Positions 26,116 through 37,625 are shown, numbered from the stretch's first letter. The stretch is 64,000 nt of DNA from Methylobacillus caricis (GCF_020532705.1 NZ_JAJAVD010000001.1:682001-746000), one strand, 5' to 3'. Notes: a model not told the origin generated them from the sequence alone. A program made the numbers and translations.

Positions 26116-26671
26116 GCCGCAGACCATAGAAGAAATGAAGCTGGTGCTGGAGGCTGTCTTGCTGACAGCAGGTCAGCCGCTTTCCCTGGATGAATTATTG
26201 CGGCCATTTGCCGGGCGCATGGAACGTGCTACTTTAAGGATGTTGCTCGACGAAATAAAGGCCGACTGGCAAGGGCGCAGCATGGAGCTGTTGCAGGTGG
26301 CCAGCGGCTGGCGGTTTCAGGCGCGCGCTGAATTTGCCACATTTATTGCCCGCATCAATCCGGAACGTCAGGCCAGATATTCCCGTGCCGCCCTGGAGAC
26401 TCTGGCGATCATTGCCTATCGCCAGCCGGTAACGCGGGGCGATATTGAGGAAATCCGCGGCGTGGCAGTCAACCCCAATATCATGCGGCAGTTTATCGAG
26501 CGCAACTGGATTGATATTGTCGGCCAGCGGGATGTCCCAGGCCGTCCTTCGCTCTATGCCACGACCAGGACTTTTCTCGATGACCTTGGTTTGCGGTCAC
26601 TCTCTGAGCTTCCCCCTATCCAGCATTTTACCCAGCAGGAAATACCATTGGAGCCCACTCAAGCTGATTAA
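26108..26671 (+). CDS. scpB: Segregation/condensation protein ScpB
   Basis: This 187-aa protein has two winged-helix domains. The second contains the family motif ETLAIIAYRQPVTRGDIEEI near residue 97, followed by GRPSLYATTRTFLDDLGL. It dimerises and binds ScpA to regulate SMC loading and compaction. Position 3' of scpA and 5' of rluB is common in proteobacteria. Confidence 0.93.
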   Translation: MNEPQTIEEMKLVLEAVLLTAGQPLSLDELLRPFAGRMERATLRMLLDEIKADWQGRSMELLQVASGWRFQARAEFATFIARINPERQARYSRAALETLAIIAYRQPVTRGDIEEIRGVAVNPNIMRQFIERNWIDIVGQRDVPGRPSLYATTRTFLDDLGLRSLSELPPIQHFTQQEIPLEPTQAD

Positions 26672-26730
26672 GCCGTTTCTAGCAGGCAGATTGCTGTCCT
26701 AAGTCTCTGGGGCTTTTGGCTACCGTGGCT

Positions 26731-26736
26731 TATAAT
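26731..26736 (+). promoter_or_regulatory. Candidate -10 box of rluB
   Basis: A perfect TATAAT lies 28 bases before the rluB ATG, inside the 92-nt gap after scpB. No convincing -35 hexamer is seen at 16-18 bases, so an internal promoter is only a suggestion. Confidence 0.35.
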
Positions 26737-26763
26737 GTGCAGCTAATCTGAGAGGTTGAATTT

Positions 26764-27993
26764 ATGGCACGTCCCTTCAAGCAGCAACGCAATCCGCGCA
26801 ATACCAGTTTCAAGCCTGTTGTGGTTGATCCTGATGCTGTACCGCAGCGTCTACACAAGCTATTGGCATTGGCTGGCCTGGGTTCGCGCCGCGAAATGGA
26901 AGCCTTGATAGAAAGCGGCCGCATTACCATCAATGGCAAGGTGGCAGAAATTGGTGCAGCGGTGGTGCCTGGGGATGTTGTCCGTCTCGACAGCCGTCCC
27001 TTGCATTTGCCTTTTGAGGCCGAGTTGCCGCAAGTGTTGCTCTATCACAAGCCTGAAGGCGAGATTGTGACCCAGGATGACCCGGAAAAGCGGGCAACCG
27101 TATTTGACAAGCTGCCCCCGGTGCGCGGAGCCAAGTGGATTGCCGTTGGGCGTCTTGACATGAACACTTCCGGCCTATTGATATTTACCACTTCTGGTGA
27201 ATTGGCCAACCGTTTCATGCACCCGCGCTATGAGGTCGAGCGCGAGTATGCAGTACGTATTTTTGGTGAGCTGAGCGAAGGTGAAATGCTGCAACTCACC
27301 CAGGGCATTGAGCTTGATGATGGGCCGGCCAACTTCGATAGTATACGTCCACAAGGTGGGGAGGGCGCCAATCACTGGTATGAGGTGATCCTGCGCGAAG
27401 GACGCAACCGTGAGGTGCGCCGCCTGTTCGAGGCGTTCCAGAAGCCTGTCAGCCGCCTGATCCGTGTACGTTTTGGCCCGGTCAACCTGCCGCCGCGCGT
27501 CAAGCGTGGGCAGATGCTGCATCTGGAAGCCAAGGAGGTGGTGGGGTTGATGGAATGGGCGGAGCTTGAAGTCCCCAAAACCCCACTCAAGCAACTTAGC
27601 CCACGCGAGAAAGAAAAAATCGGCAAGGTGTTCACTCCCAAGGCACGTAAGTCCAAGTTTGAATCTGCGGAGGGAGCACCGCTTGAAAGTCGCGGCCCGA
27701 GACGCGTGACCAAGACGCGTGAAGAGTCCATCCGTGGCAACAGGGAGAAGCCGGCCCGGAGTGTTGGTCGAACAGAACGCAATATAGATAGCCCGGGCAG
27801 GGATAAAGGCGAGGGATATGCCAAGCCTGGTGAAAACAAGCGTGATGAAAATGCCAGGGTAGCCGGGAGGAGAAGGCCGGAGGGGCAGGGCAGAGCCATG
27901 ACTAGCGCTCCCAAGCCAAGAAAACCGGCTACCCGCCGTATACGTCAAGGGTCTGATTTACCAGCCCCCAAGCCAAAACGGGGTTCGCGTTAG
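26764..27993 (+). CDS. rluB: 23S rRNA pseudouridine synthase (RluB family) with long basic tail
   Basis: 409 aa. An S4 RNA-binding domain (RLHKLLALAGLGSRREMEAL, about 27-80) precedes the RsuA/RluB catalytic domain with the catalytic Asp in VGRLDMNTSGLL (about 130) and REGRNREVRRLFEA. These enzymes isomerise U2605 in 23S rRNA. The catalytic part ends near residue 280. The remaining 130 residues are a low-complexity Lys/Arg/Gly/Pro tail, probably disordered RNA- or ribosome-binding sequence, much longer than in E. coli RluB. A GAGAGG ribosome site is present. Confidence 0.92.
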   Translation: MARPFKQQRNPRNTSFKPVVVDPDAVPQRLHKLLALAGLGSRREMEALIESGRITINGKVAEIGAAVVPGDVVRLDSRPLHLPFEAELPQVLLYHKPEGEIVTQDDPEKRATVFDKLPPVRGAKWIAVGRLDMNTSGLLIFTTSGELANRFMHPRYEVEREYAVRIFGELSEGEMLQLTQGIELDDGPANFDSIRPQGGEGANHWYEVILREGRNREVRRLFEAFQKPVSRLIRVRFGPVNLPPRVKRGQMLHLEAKEVVGLMEWAELEVPKTPLKQLSPREKEKIGKVFTPKARKSKFESAEGAPLESRGPRRVTKTREESIRGNREKPARSVGRTERNIDSPGRDKGEGYAKPGENKRDENARVAGRRRPEGQGRAMTSAPKPRKPATRRIRQGSDLPAPKPKRGSR

Positions 27994-28023
27994 TGTGTTA
28001 GTGCGAATTCTGGGGCATTAAGA

Positions 28024-28052
28024 AGCAGCCACTTGATAGGGCTGCTTTTTTT
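28024..28052 (+). terminator. Terminator after rluB
   Basis: A 7-bp stem AGCAGCC (28024-28030) / GGCTGCT (28040-28046) runs into seven T, 31 bases after the rluB stop. Confidence 0.85.
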
Positions 28053-28086
28053 CTACCTGCAATCCATGAGGGCAGGAAGTTCAAGT

Positions 28087-28449
28087 TCAGAACATCATCA
28101 GGTCTATCGCCAGTAGCAAGCCGGCCAGTGCGACCGAGATGGAAAGTACTGACGTCAGCCATGGCAGTGCCATAGGCGGGATATCCACTGTTGGCAGGGT
28201 ACGGATATACAGGTGGTGGTTATACTGGGCGCAGAGAATGACAACTGCGCCACTGACCACCAGCAGCATGCCCAGCATGTCAGATAGCCATTGGTGGGTA
28301 ATCAGGTCATGTGTTGCTCCTGGGGCCAGCAGGGTCAGGAACAGGCCAAACTTGGCAACCACAAAGCCCAGTGCCATCAGTGTGATGCCTGAACGTACCC
28401 AGGCAAGCATGGTACGTTCAGCAGCAAAAAATACTCTGGGATCTGACAT
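28087..28449 (-). CDS. DUF202 (YidH-like) membrane protein
   Basis: This 120-aa protein has three membrane helices. The DUF202 motif is at the N terminus (RVFFAAERTMLAWVRSGITLMALGF, residues about 5-29), with the family's conserved Glu-Arg-Thr and Trp-Arg residues. Its function is unknown. It lies 18 nt after prmB on the same strand and could be the last gene of the yffB-dapE-prmB transcript. Confidence 0.87.
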   Translation of the reverse strand: MSDPRVFFAAERTMLAWVRSGITLMALGFVVAKFGLFLTLLAPGATHDLITHQWLSDMLGMLLVVSGAVVILCAQYNHHLYIRTLPTVDIPPMALPWLTSVLSISVALAGLLLAIDLMMF

Positions 28450-28467
28450 GATGGATGGCCGTCTTTG

Positions 28468-30838
<2,371 letters not shown>

Positions 30839-30889
30839 GACGTCAATCTCGTCTTATTCATAACTTACCATTTTATCACTGGAAGCCAA

Positions 30890-33013
30890 TCATTGAGCGG
30901 TGCTGTATACGGATTGTTCTCCCGGCCATAGTATATGACTGGACTCCAGGTCTGCCTCTGGGCCCAGGGGTTGTTTAAGCAGGCTTGCCAGCTTGTTCTC
31001 AGGTACTGGATTGGCCAACAGAAACCCCTGTATCTGATTGCAATGCAGACTGATCAGTATCTGGCGTTGCTCTTCAGTTCTGACATTTTCGGCAATCACC
31101 TTCAGGCCGTGGGCCTGGGTCAGTTCAATGATGGCACCAGCAATCGCACGTGATTTCTGGTTGTTGGCCAGGTCATCTGTAAAGCTTTGATCCAGTTTTA
31201 GCTCCTTCAGATTGAGGTTTTGCAGATAAGGCAGGCTGGAGAAGCTGGTGCCGAAGTTACTTTGCGAAATCTTCATGCTGACCGACTGCAAGGATCTGAG
31301 CAAATCTCCATAGTGTTCAGGCTGTTGCATGAAGATTGTTTCAGGAACTTCCAATACCAATGCGTCTGTGGGAAGGTCAAATTTTTTGCGCAAGCCATCA
31401 AGGATGGTTTGCAGTTCCGGATTACGTAGCTGGGCTGCTGCCAGGGGGAGGCACAGATACAGATGGGTGTCTTTGCTGCGAAGTTCATGGGCAATACGGC
31501 AGCTTTCTTCAAGCATCCAGATGCTGATGACATCCACTAGCCCCAGGCTTTCCGCAATGGGAAGAAATGTAGCAGGAGGGATGATGCCTTTGTCAGGATG
31601 CTGCCATTTCACCAACACTTCAAGACTGGCAATCCTGCGGCTCAAAGTATCCATTCTTGGCTCAAAATATAGCGCGAATTCATTGCGTTCAATGGCGTGA
31701 TGCAATTCTTGCTGGAGTTCCAGGATGTCATATGAATTGGACTCCAAGCGCTCATCAAAGAACCGGAAGTGATGGCGGCTTTCTGTTTTTGCACGATGCA
31801 TGGCCGCCTCGGCATATACCAGGAGGCGTTCTGGGTCACCATGCTTGGGATAGAGCGCAATCCCGGCCGATGCTGAAAGGGAAAGCTCATGATGGCCTAT
31901 GGTGAAGGGGCGGCTCAATACATGCATGATGCGTTGCATGAGCGGTGTAATGTCTGCCTCATTTTTGATGTCTTCAAACAACACCAGAAACTCCTCGCTT
32001 CCGTTATACGCGACCAGATCACAGCCACGGATCGCAGCCTGGAGCTGTTTGGCGCTTAAATGGATAATTTCATTGCCTATATGTTGCCCAAGCGATTCAT
32101 TTATTTTCTTGATGTCGTCCAGCTTGATCAGGGCAACGGCCAAGGCGTTCCCCAAGCGGGTGGTACGGCGAATGCCGATATCCAGATGTTTCTGGAAATA
32201 ACGTTTGTTAGGTAGTTGGGTAAGAGAATCAAGCATTGCCATCCTGCTGAGCTTGTTAGCGGTATCGCTCAGCAGGATGTTGGCACGATCATCATTGCGG
32301 CTATCCATCAGCGCCAGGATTGCTGCAAGCAAAATCAGGGCGGTGGCACTTAGTGCAATAATGATGGCAAGCAGCGTGGGTGGCAGCGAGGATGTTGTTG
32401 TATAGACAGCGTGAGGATGAAATTTGGCAGCCGCCATGCCGGAAAAATGCGTACCAATAATCCCTGCTGTCATGACAGCGGCCGCCAGCAGTTGTACTGC
32501 CATTCTGTTTTTTCCATAGTGCGTGCGTAGCTGGAAAATGATCAATAAAGCCAGTATGGAGGCACCAATCGAGATCGCTATCGACAAAACGAGTAAAGAA
32601 GGGTCGTAGGTAATCTCGGGGAACATGTGCATGGCATGCATGCCAGTGTAATGCATGCCGGTAATGCCTAGGCCCATGATGCCGCCAGCAGCATATAACA
32701 TCTGCTGACTGATGTGGGGGCGGCTGGCAATATCCAGTGCAAGCCATGAAATACTGACGGCGATCAGCCATGAAAGCACGGTATCGTCCAGTGAATAACC
32801 CATGGGAGTCGGCAGTGACAGGGCGAGCATATTGATAAAGTGCGTTGCCCATATGCCGGAACCCATTGCAATGGCGCCAAGCACCAGCCATGCCTTTGCG
32901 ATCATGGCTTGATTACGGGCAACACGGGCAGCAAACATGAATGCGGTCAGCGAGGAAATGAACGCAATAAAGATTGAGAGTAATACCAGCCGATAATCGT
33001 AACTTCCCACCAT
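30890..33013 (-). CDS. MHYT-GGDEF-EAL protein with degenerate catalytic motifs
   Basis: 707 aa from ATG 33013 (AAGGA upstream; a GTG at 33034 is less likely). The N terminus is a seven-helix MHYT sensor with three His/Met motifs (WATHFINM, GMHYTGMHAM, GTHFSGMAA), thought to bind copper and sense a gas or redox state. A GGDEF domain follows, with its signature changed to NGSEEF. The EAL domain has EVLVK in place of EALLR, and the metal-binding DDFGTG became QSNFGTS. Both enzyme sites look dead, so it probably acts as a c-di-GMP receptor, scaffold or GTP-binding regulator rather than making or breaking the messenger. Confidence 0.9.
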   Translation of the reverse strand: MVGSYDYRLVLLSIFIAFISSLTAFMFAARVARNQAMIAKAWLVLGAIAMGSGIWATHFINMLALSLPTPMGYSLDDTVLSWLIAVSISWLALDIASRPHISQQMLYAAGGIMGLGITGMHYTGMHAMHMFPEITYDPSLLVLSIAISIGASILALLIIFQLRTHYGKNRMAVQLLAAAVMTAGIIGTHFSGMAAAKFHPHAVYTTTSSLPPTLLAIIIALSATALILLAAILALMDSRNDDRANILLSDTANKLSRMAMLDSLTQLPNKRYFQKHLDIGIRRTTRLGNALAVALIKLDDIKKINESLGQHIGNEIIHLSAKQLQAAIRGCDLVAYNGSEEFLVLFEDIKNEADITPLMQRIMHVLSRPFTIGHHELSLSASAGIALYPKHGDPERLLVYAEAAMHRAKTESRHHFRFFDERLESNSYDILELQQELHHAIERNEFALYFEPRMDTLSRRIASLEVLVKWQHPDKGIIPPATFLPIAESLGLVDVISIWMLEESCRIAHELRSKDTHLYLCLPLAAAQLRNPELQTILDGLRKKFDLPTDALVLEVPETIFMQQPEHYGDLLRSLQSVSMKISQSNFGTSFSSLPYLQNLNLKELKLDQSFTDDLANNQKSRAIAGAIIELTQAHGLKVIAENVRTEEQRQILISLHCNQIQGFLLANPVPENKLASLLKQPLGPEADLESSHILWPGEQSVYSTAQ

Positions 33014-33211
33014 GATTTTTCCTTGACTCTGCACCGATAACTTGTGCCATGACCCTTAAGGCGCAACTTTTATGCCGAGTAGATCAATCATGAGTTTTTA
33101 ACTCGATAGATAGAGATGGGGTAGTGTAAGTGTTATTTATAAAACAATAGGATATGTGAAATATTCTGGGTATTTTTGTAGGTGTACTTAATCAGGCGAG
33201 CATGATCTGGC

Positions 33212-33246
33212 AGAAAAAAACAGGCTCCCGGTTGTGAGAGCCTGTT
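33212..33246 (-). terminator. Rho-independent terminator of the dapD transcript
   Basis: AACAGGCTC (33219-33227) and GAGCCTGTT (33238-33246) form a 9-bp stem. Read on the minus strand it is followed by a run of seven T (plus-strand A-run from 33214). It lies 215 bases past the dapD stop. Confidence 0.85.
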
Positions 33247-33257
33247 GGTCTTTTGAC

Positions 33258-33283
33258 GCCACTGTCATAATTATGACAGTGGC
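33258..33283. repeat. 26-bp perfect palindrome
   Basis: The 13-base arms (33258-33270 and 33271-33283, beginning GCCACTGTCATAA) are exactly self-complementary with no loop. It lies between dapD and the terminator. It could be a dimer-protein site or, as RNA, a second hairpin of the 3' UTR. Confidence 0.6.
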
Positions 33284-33318
33284 TGGTTTTACAATCGCAA
33301 GAGTGATTGCAAGGTGAA

Positions 33319-33375
33319 TTAAATACCACGCAAGAGTTCGTTAATATCGACTTTTTACCTAAGATGTTTGGCTCT
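33319..33375 (-). pseudogene. Relic of a second dapD 3' end
   Basis: Read on the minus strand, 33354-33319 encodes [11 protein letters not shown] and a TAA stop, almost the exact C terminus of DapD ([11 protein letters not shown]). Upstream bases keep the match (ILGK against TLGK) after a 1-2 base slip and a stop. The codons differ from dapD at most third positions (CTC TTG CGT GGT against CTG CTG CGC GGC), so this is a diverged homologue, not a fresh copy. The rest of the gene is missing. It lies about 110 bases downstream of the intact dapD stop. Confidence 0.65.
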
Positions 33376-33412
33376 GGCGCCGGCTGGCGCCTTAACCCGG
33401 GCAGTTGCCCGG
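33376..33412. repeat. Two short hairpins downstream of dapD
   Basis: GGCGCC (33376-33381 and 33386-33391) and CCGGGCA/TGCCCGG (33397-33403, 33406-33412) form consecutive GC stems with no T-run. They sit between the intact dapD stop and the relic tail. Confidence 0.45.
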
Positions 33413-33461
33413 ATTAGCCTGCACCGAAAGATCTTGAGAACGTGGGTGTGCCAGCCGTTGG

Positions 33462-34286
33462 TTAAATGCCGCGCAGCAGCTCGTTGATGCCAACTTTGCC
33501 CAAGGTCTTTTCATCCACCTTTTTCACGATGACGGCACAATACAAGCTGTAGCTGCCATCCTTGGAAGGCAGGTTGCCTGACACCACGACAGAGCCTGAT
33601 GGCACGCGGCCATAGGTAACTTCCCCAGTTTCACGGTCATAAATCTTGGTGGATTGGCCAATGTACACGCCCATGGAAATCACGCAGTTGTCTTCGACAA
33701 CCACGCCTTCCACCACTTCAGAACGTGCACCAATGAAGCAGTTGTCGCCAATGATGGTAGGGCCGGCCTGAACCGGCTCCAGCACGCCGCCAATGCCTAC
33801 GCCGCCGGACAGGTGCACGTTCTTGCCAATCTGGGCGCAGGAGCCGACGGTGGCCCATGTGTCTACCATGGTGCCTTCACCAACGTAAGCGCCGATGTTG
33901 ACGTAAGAAGGCATCAACACTGCATTCTTGGCAATGAAGGAGCCGCGACGCACGATGGCGTTAGGGACTACGCGAAAACCGCCAGCCTTGAAGTCGGCTT
34001 CAGTGTAATTGGCGAACTTGGGGGGCACCTTGTCGAAATAGCGGGTCACTCCGTCATCCAGCAGCACATTATCTTCCAGGCGGAAGGAAAGCAGCACGGC
34101 TTTCTTGATCCACTGATGCGTCACCCAGTTCTGGCCATCGGTACGTTCGGCAACGCGCAGCTTGCCGCTGTCCAGATCAGCGATCACGCTGAATACAGCA
34201 TCCTTGATTTCAGCGCTGACAGTAGAAGGTGTGATCTCGGCACGACGCTCGAAAGCGTCTTCGATAATGGTTTGCAATTGACTCAT
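33462..34286 (-). CDS. dapD: Tetrahydrodipicolinate N-succinyltransferase
   Basis: This 274-aa left-handed beta-helix enzyme transfers succinyl from succinyl-CoA to tetrahydrodipicolinate in lysine and peptidoglycan DAP synthesis. Hexapeptide-repeat coils run through the centre ([47 protein letters not shown]), and the C-terminal lid ends [12 protein letters not shown]. Length is standard. Its succinyl-CoA may come from SucCD of this window. The region behind its stop holds a second, diverged DapD tail. Confidence 0.95.
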   Translation of the reverse strand: MSQLQTIIEDAFERRAEITPSTVSAEIKDAVFSVIADLDSGKLRVAERTDGQNWVTHQWIKKAVLLSFRLEDNVLLDDGVTRYFDKVPPKFANYTEADFKAGGFRVVPNAIVRRGSFIAKNAVLMPSYVNIGAYVGEGTMVDTWATVGSCAQIGKNVHLSGGVGIGGVLEPVQAGPTIIGDNCFIGARSEVVEGVVVEDNCVISMGVYIGQSTKIYDRETGEVTYGRVPSGSVVVSGNLPSKDGSYSLYCAVIVKKVDEKTLGKVGINELLRGI

Positions 34287-34861
34287 AACAGTTTCCGAAT
34301 GTGATAGCTAAAAAAACGCTATTTTACCCGAAAGTGCGGCGGATTGACTTTTTGGTGCCAAGGAGCGTTGGCATTTACAGCAGATTGAGACGAGATGAGG
34401 TAGCGATATTTTTAAAAGATAGGATTTTTTATTTTTATCCAACCTTGTTCCATCAGGGATATGGCATGAATTCAAAAGCTTGATCGGCGACATTCGCACA
34501 TTGGCGTGAGTACCGAGCGCAGCGATGGCACGAGGCTATTTCCCGTCCTGACTGCGCCGAGCAGTGGAGCTTTTATCGGATCAGGGCTTGCAGCTGTTTG
34601 AGCGTTGGCGAGTTCTGCAAGACCCCGATAAATTGAGCAGTACAGGTTGCCAGGAGCATTGCTCCGGGACGCAGGTAGAGGGTCAGCTTTTCTTTCGTCC
34701 TGTTTCTTTTGGCGAAGCAAAAAAATGGACTCGCCCAGCAAGGCGAAAAACCCATTTCGCATTTATTTAGGTTAATGGAGATGAAAAGAGGGGCAGGGAG
34801 AGAGTGATGACTCATCCCTGCCAGTCATTTGTCACAGAAAGGCAGGGCCAATTTTAGATTT
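34287..34861. other. 575-base gap with repeat-like sequence
   Basis: The first 200 bases are AT-rich (upstream region of dapD). From about 34490 to 34770 the sequence is GC-rich and open in more than one frame on both strands (96 codons at 34472-34762 minus). None of these frames has a recognisable domain, and their composition (Leu-Leu-Arg, Ala-Ser-Pro-Asp) is like the chance frames produced by dispersed intergenic repeats of beta-proteobacteria. The TTTCTTTTGGCGAAGCAAAAA stretch near 34706 is of that style. I do not call a gene here. Confidence 0.45.
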
Positions 34862-35695
34862 TTATTTGTTGCTTGCCTTCGCCTGCTGGTACAAAGGCAT
34901 CACGCTCGGGATCAATGCCTTCAGGTCGGTGATGCGGTTTTCGTTGGAAGGGTGAGTGCTGAGGAATTCGGGAGGTGCCCCGTCATTCTGTGCACTCATC
35001 TTTTGCCACAGGGTAACGGCTGCATTAGGGTTATAGCCCGCACGGGCTGCCAGCTCCAGGCCTATACGGTCCGCCTCGCGCTCCTGCTCGCGGCCATTGG
35101 GCAGGGAAAAGAACAGGTTGGCCCCCATGGCTGCGGCACCCACACCCATGGCTGCAGTATTGCTGTTCTTGGATGTGGCGGCAAAAATTCCCAGCCCGGT
35201 CAGCAGGCCATTCTGTACCGCGGCAATCGACATGCGCTCACGGCCATGCTCGCGCAGTGCATGGGCAATTTCGTGGCCAATGACGGCAGCCAGTTCGTCA
35301 TCGGTGGCTTTTAGTTTGTCGATCAGGCCGGTATAGACCATGATTTTGCCGCCTGGCATGCAATAGGCATTAATCTGGTCGCTTTCCTCTACATTGACTT
35401 CCCATTTCCAGCTGGTGGTATCACTGCGGAAAATGCCCGCCTGCGCGATCAGCCGGTTGGAGATAGTACGTACGCGGTTCAACTCCTTGCTATCGGTATT
35501 GAGCTTCTTTTTATCCTTGGCTTCCTTCAATGTGGCGACATAGCTTTCAGCCGACATGCTTTCCACCTGTTGTTCCGACAGCATCAGGAATTGTTTGCGC
35601 TGCACTCCTGAGACGCTGGAGTTGGTAGTCGTGGCACAACCAGCAACCTGAATCAGGGCCAGGGCCATTGCGAGTGTGAATGTTTTTTTCATCAT
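34862..35695 (-). CDS. M48-family zinc metallopeptidase lipoprotein
   Basis: 277 aa from ATG 35695 (AAGGA six bases upstream). The signal peptide ends in a lipobox (IQVAGC). The gluzincin motif HEIAHAL lies near residue 140, with the third ligand in EREADRIGLELAARAGYNP. Relatives LoiP and YcaL act in outer-membrane protein quality control; membrane anchoring fits that role. AGYNP and STHPSNENRI are typical of this subgroup. It is transcribed after kup on the same strand. Confidence 0.92.
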   Translation of the reverse strand: MMKKTFTLAMALALIQVAGCATTTNSSVSGVQRKQFLMLSEQQVESMSAESYVATLKEAKDKKKLNTDSKELNRVRTISNRLIAQAGIFRSDTTSWKWEVNVEESDQINAYCMPGGKIMVYTGLIDKLKATDDELAAVIGHEIAHALREHGRERMSIAAVQNGLLTGLGIFAATSKNSNTAAMGVGAAAMGANLFFSLPNGREQEREADRIGLELAARAGYNPNAAVTLWQKMSAQNDGAPPEFLSTHPSNENRITDLKALIPSVMPLYQQAKASNK

Positions 35696-35741
35696 TTTGT
35701 TTCCTTCAAGCGATGTGATGAGCACTTAAATCATCATGACA

Positions 35742-37625
35742 TTAGAGCGCGATCTGTGCACCGAGCTCGACCACGCGATTAGGTGGAAGTTTAAACTGGT
35801 TGGTAACACTATCCGCATTACGGAACATGCCGACAAACAGCTTACTGCGCCAATAGGCCATGCCGGATTGGCGGGTGGCAAGCAATGTTTCCTTACCGAT
35901 AAAAAATGAAGTTTCCATGGTATCCAGTTCCAGCCCGAGATTCTTGCAGAGCTTGAGATCGCGTGGCAAGTCAGGATCGTCCTTGAACCCGTAATTGACG
36001 GTAATGCGGTAGAAGCCGTGCTTTAGTGATTCCAGTCCCAGCCTGCTGCGTTCCGCAATATAGGGTACGTCGGCAATATTCACTGTCAGCAGCACAATGC
36101 GTTCATGGAGTATCTTGTTGTGCTTGAGGTTATGCAACATGGCATGAGGTACGCCATGGGGATTGGGTGTCATGAATATGCCTGTGCCTGCCACACGGGT
36201 TGGCGGATGGCTTCCGATGGCATCGATGAATGGTTCAAGGAGCATGGACTCATTTTTGAGGCGTTCAAGCAGCAGGCTGCGCCCCCGTTTCCAGGTGGCC
36301 ATGAGCGTGAAAATAACAATGCCGATCAAGATCGGTACCCAGCCGCCATCAGGGATTTTCAGGATATTGGCACTGAAGAATGCAATATCAATAATGAGGA
36401 ACAGGCTGACTAGTAACACTGTACGCGTCCAGCTCCAGCGCCAGATACCATGGAACACAATGCCGGCTAGCAATGTTGTGAAGAGCATGTTGCCTGTGAC
36501 CGCAATGCCATAGGCTGCGGCCAAGTCGCCAGATGAGCCGAAGCCGATCACCAATGCCATGACTGCAAGCATCAGGCTCCAGTTGATGTAAGGCATGTAA
36601 ATCTGGCCTTTTTGCTGGTCTGAGGTGTGCAGCACGCGCATACGCGGAAGATAGCCTAACTGCAATGCCTGGGCGGAAATTGAAAAGGCACCTGAGATCA
36701 CGGCCTGGGAGGCAATCACAGTGGCGAGTGTTGCGAGGCCTATCAAGGGGTACAGCATCCACCCGGGCGCCATGAGATAAAAGGGATTCTTGATGGATTC
36801 TGCATCATGCAGCACCAGTGCACCCTGGCCAAAGTAGTTAAGCACCAGTGCAGGCAACACAAAAAAGAACCAAGCATAGCGTATTGGCTTGCGGCCAAAG
36901 TGTCCCATATCTGCATACAGGGCCTCCACACCGGTGACTGCAAGCACGACCGAACCCAATGCCACAAAAGCAATCCAGGGCGAGTGCAGGAAGAACTGGA
37001 CGGCATAAACGGGGTTGATGGCATTCAGGACAAGTGGCTCATGCAGGATGTTGACCACACCCAGCGCGCCCAGCGTAAAGAACCAGAGCAGCATGATTGG
37101 GCCGAACAGGGTCCCGGCAACCGCAGTGCCCTTGCTTTGCATCCAGAACAGGATCACCAGCACGAACAGGGTGACAGGCACTATGAGGTCATCCAGTGCA
37201 GGGGCCGCCACTTGCAGGCCTTCTATTGCTGACAGTACTGAGATTGCCGGGGTGATCATGCCGTCGGCATAGAACATGCAGGCGCCTATGATGCCTGCAT
37301 ACATGACCATGCGTTGCCGGGAAGGGTTGCCAGCAAGATTGCGTCCCGCCAGTGCGAGCAGGGCCATTATGCCTCCCTCGCCGTTGTTGTCTGCACGCAT
37401 GACGAAGGCCGCGTATTTAACTGATACCACCATGACCAAAGACCAGAGGATGAGCGCCAGTATGCCGAATACATTGTCATGTGTGAGCGGCACCGGATGA
37501 GGGCTCACGGCGAACACTTCTTTCATGGTGTAGAGCGGGCTGGTGCCTATATCGCCAAAAACTACACCGAGGGCGGCTAATGCCAGAATGGGAGTGCGGG
37601 TTTTGCCGATGCGGGTTGAATCCAT
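35742..37625 (-). CDS. kup: Low-affinity potassium uptake protein Kup
   Basis: This 627-aa protein of the KUP/HAK/KT family has an N-terminal GVVFGDIGTSPLYTMKE motif, twelve membrane helices and a hydrophilic C terminus of about 170 residues. The conserved GEGGIMALLALAG loop follows helix 2. It imports potassium with protons, independent of osmotic induction. It lies 46 nt upstream of the M48 gene. Length and motifs are intact. Confidence 0.95.
   Translation of the reverse strand: MDSTRIGKTRTPILALAALGVVFGDIGTSPLYTMKEVFAVSPHPVPLTHDNVFGILALILWSLVMVVSVKYAAFVMRADNNGEGGIMALLALAGRNLAGNPSRQRMVMYAGIIGACMFYADGMITPAISVLSAIEGLQVAAPALDDLIVPVTLFVLVILFWMQSKGTAVAGTLFGPIMLLWFFTLGALGVVNILHEPLVLNAINPVYAVQFFLHSPWIAFVALGSVVLAVTGVEALYADMGHFGRKPIRYAWFFFVLPALVLNYFGQGALVLHDAESIKNPFYLMAPGWMLYPLIGLATLATVIASQAVISGAFSISAQALQLGYLPRMRVLHTSDQQKGQIYMPYINWSLMLAVMALVIGFGSSGDLAAAYGIAVTGNMLFTTLLAGIVFHGIWRWSWTRTVLLVSLFLIIDIAFFSANILKIPDGGWVPILIGIVIFTLMATWKRGRSLLLERLKNESMLLEPFIDAIGSHPPTRVAGTGIFMTPNPHGVPHAMLHNLKHNKILHERIVLLTVNIADVPYIAERSRLGLESLKHGFYRITVNYGFKDDPDLPRDLKLCKNLGLELDTMETSFFIGKETLLATRQSGMAYWRSKLFVGMFRNADSVTNQFKLPPNRVVELGAQIAL

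Noticed and set aside
34472-34762. 96-aa minus-strand open frame
   Set aside because: It has no domain, both strands are open in several frames, and the composition is typical of chance frames in intergenic repeats.
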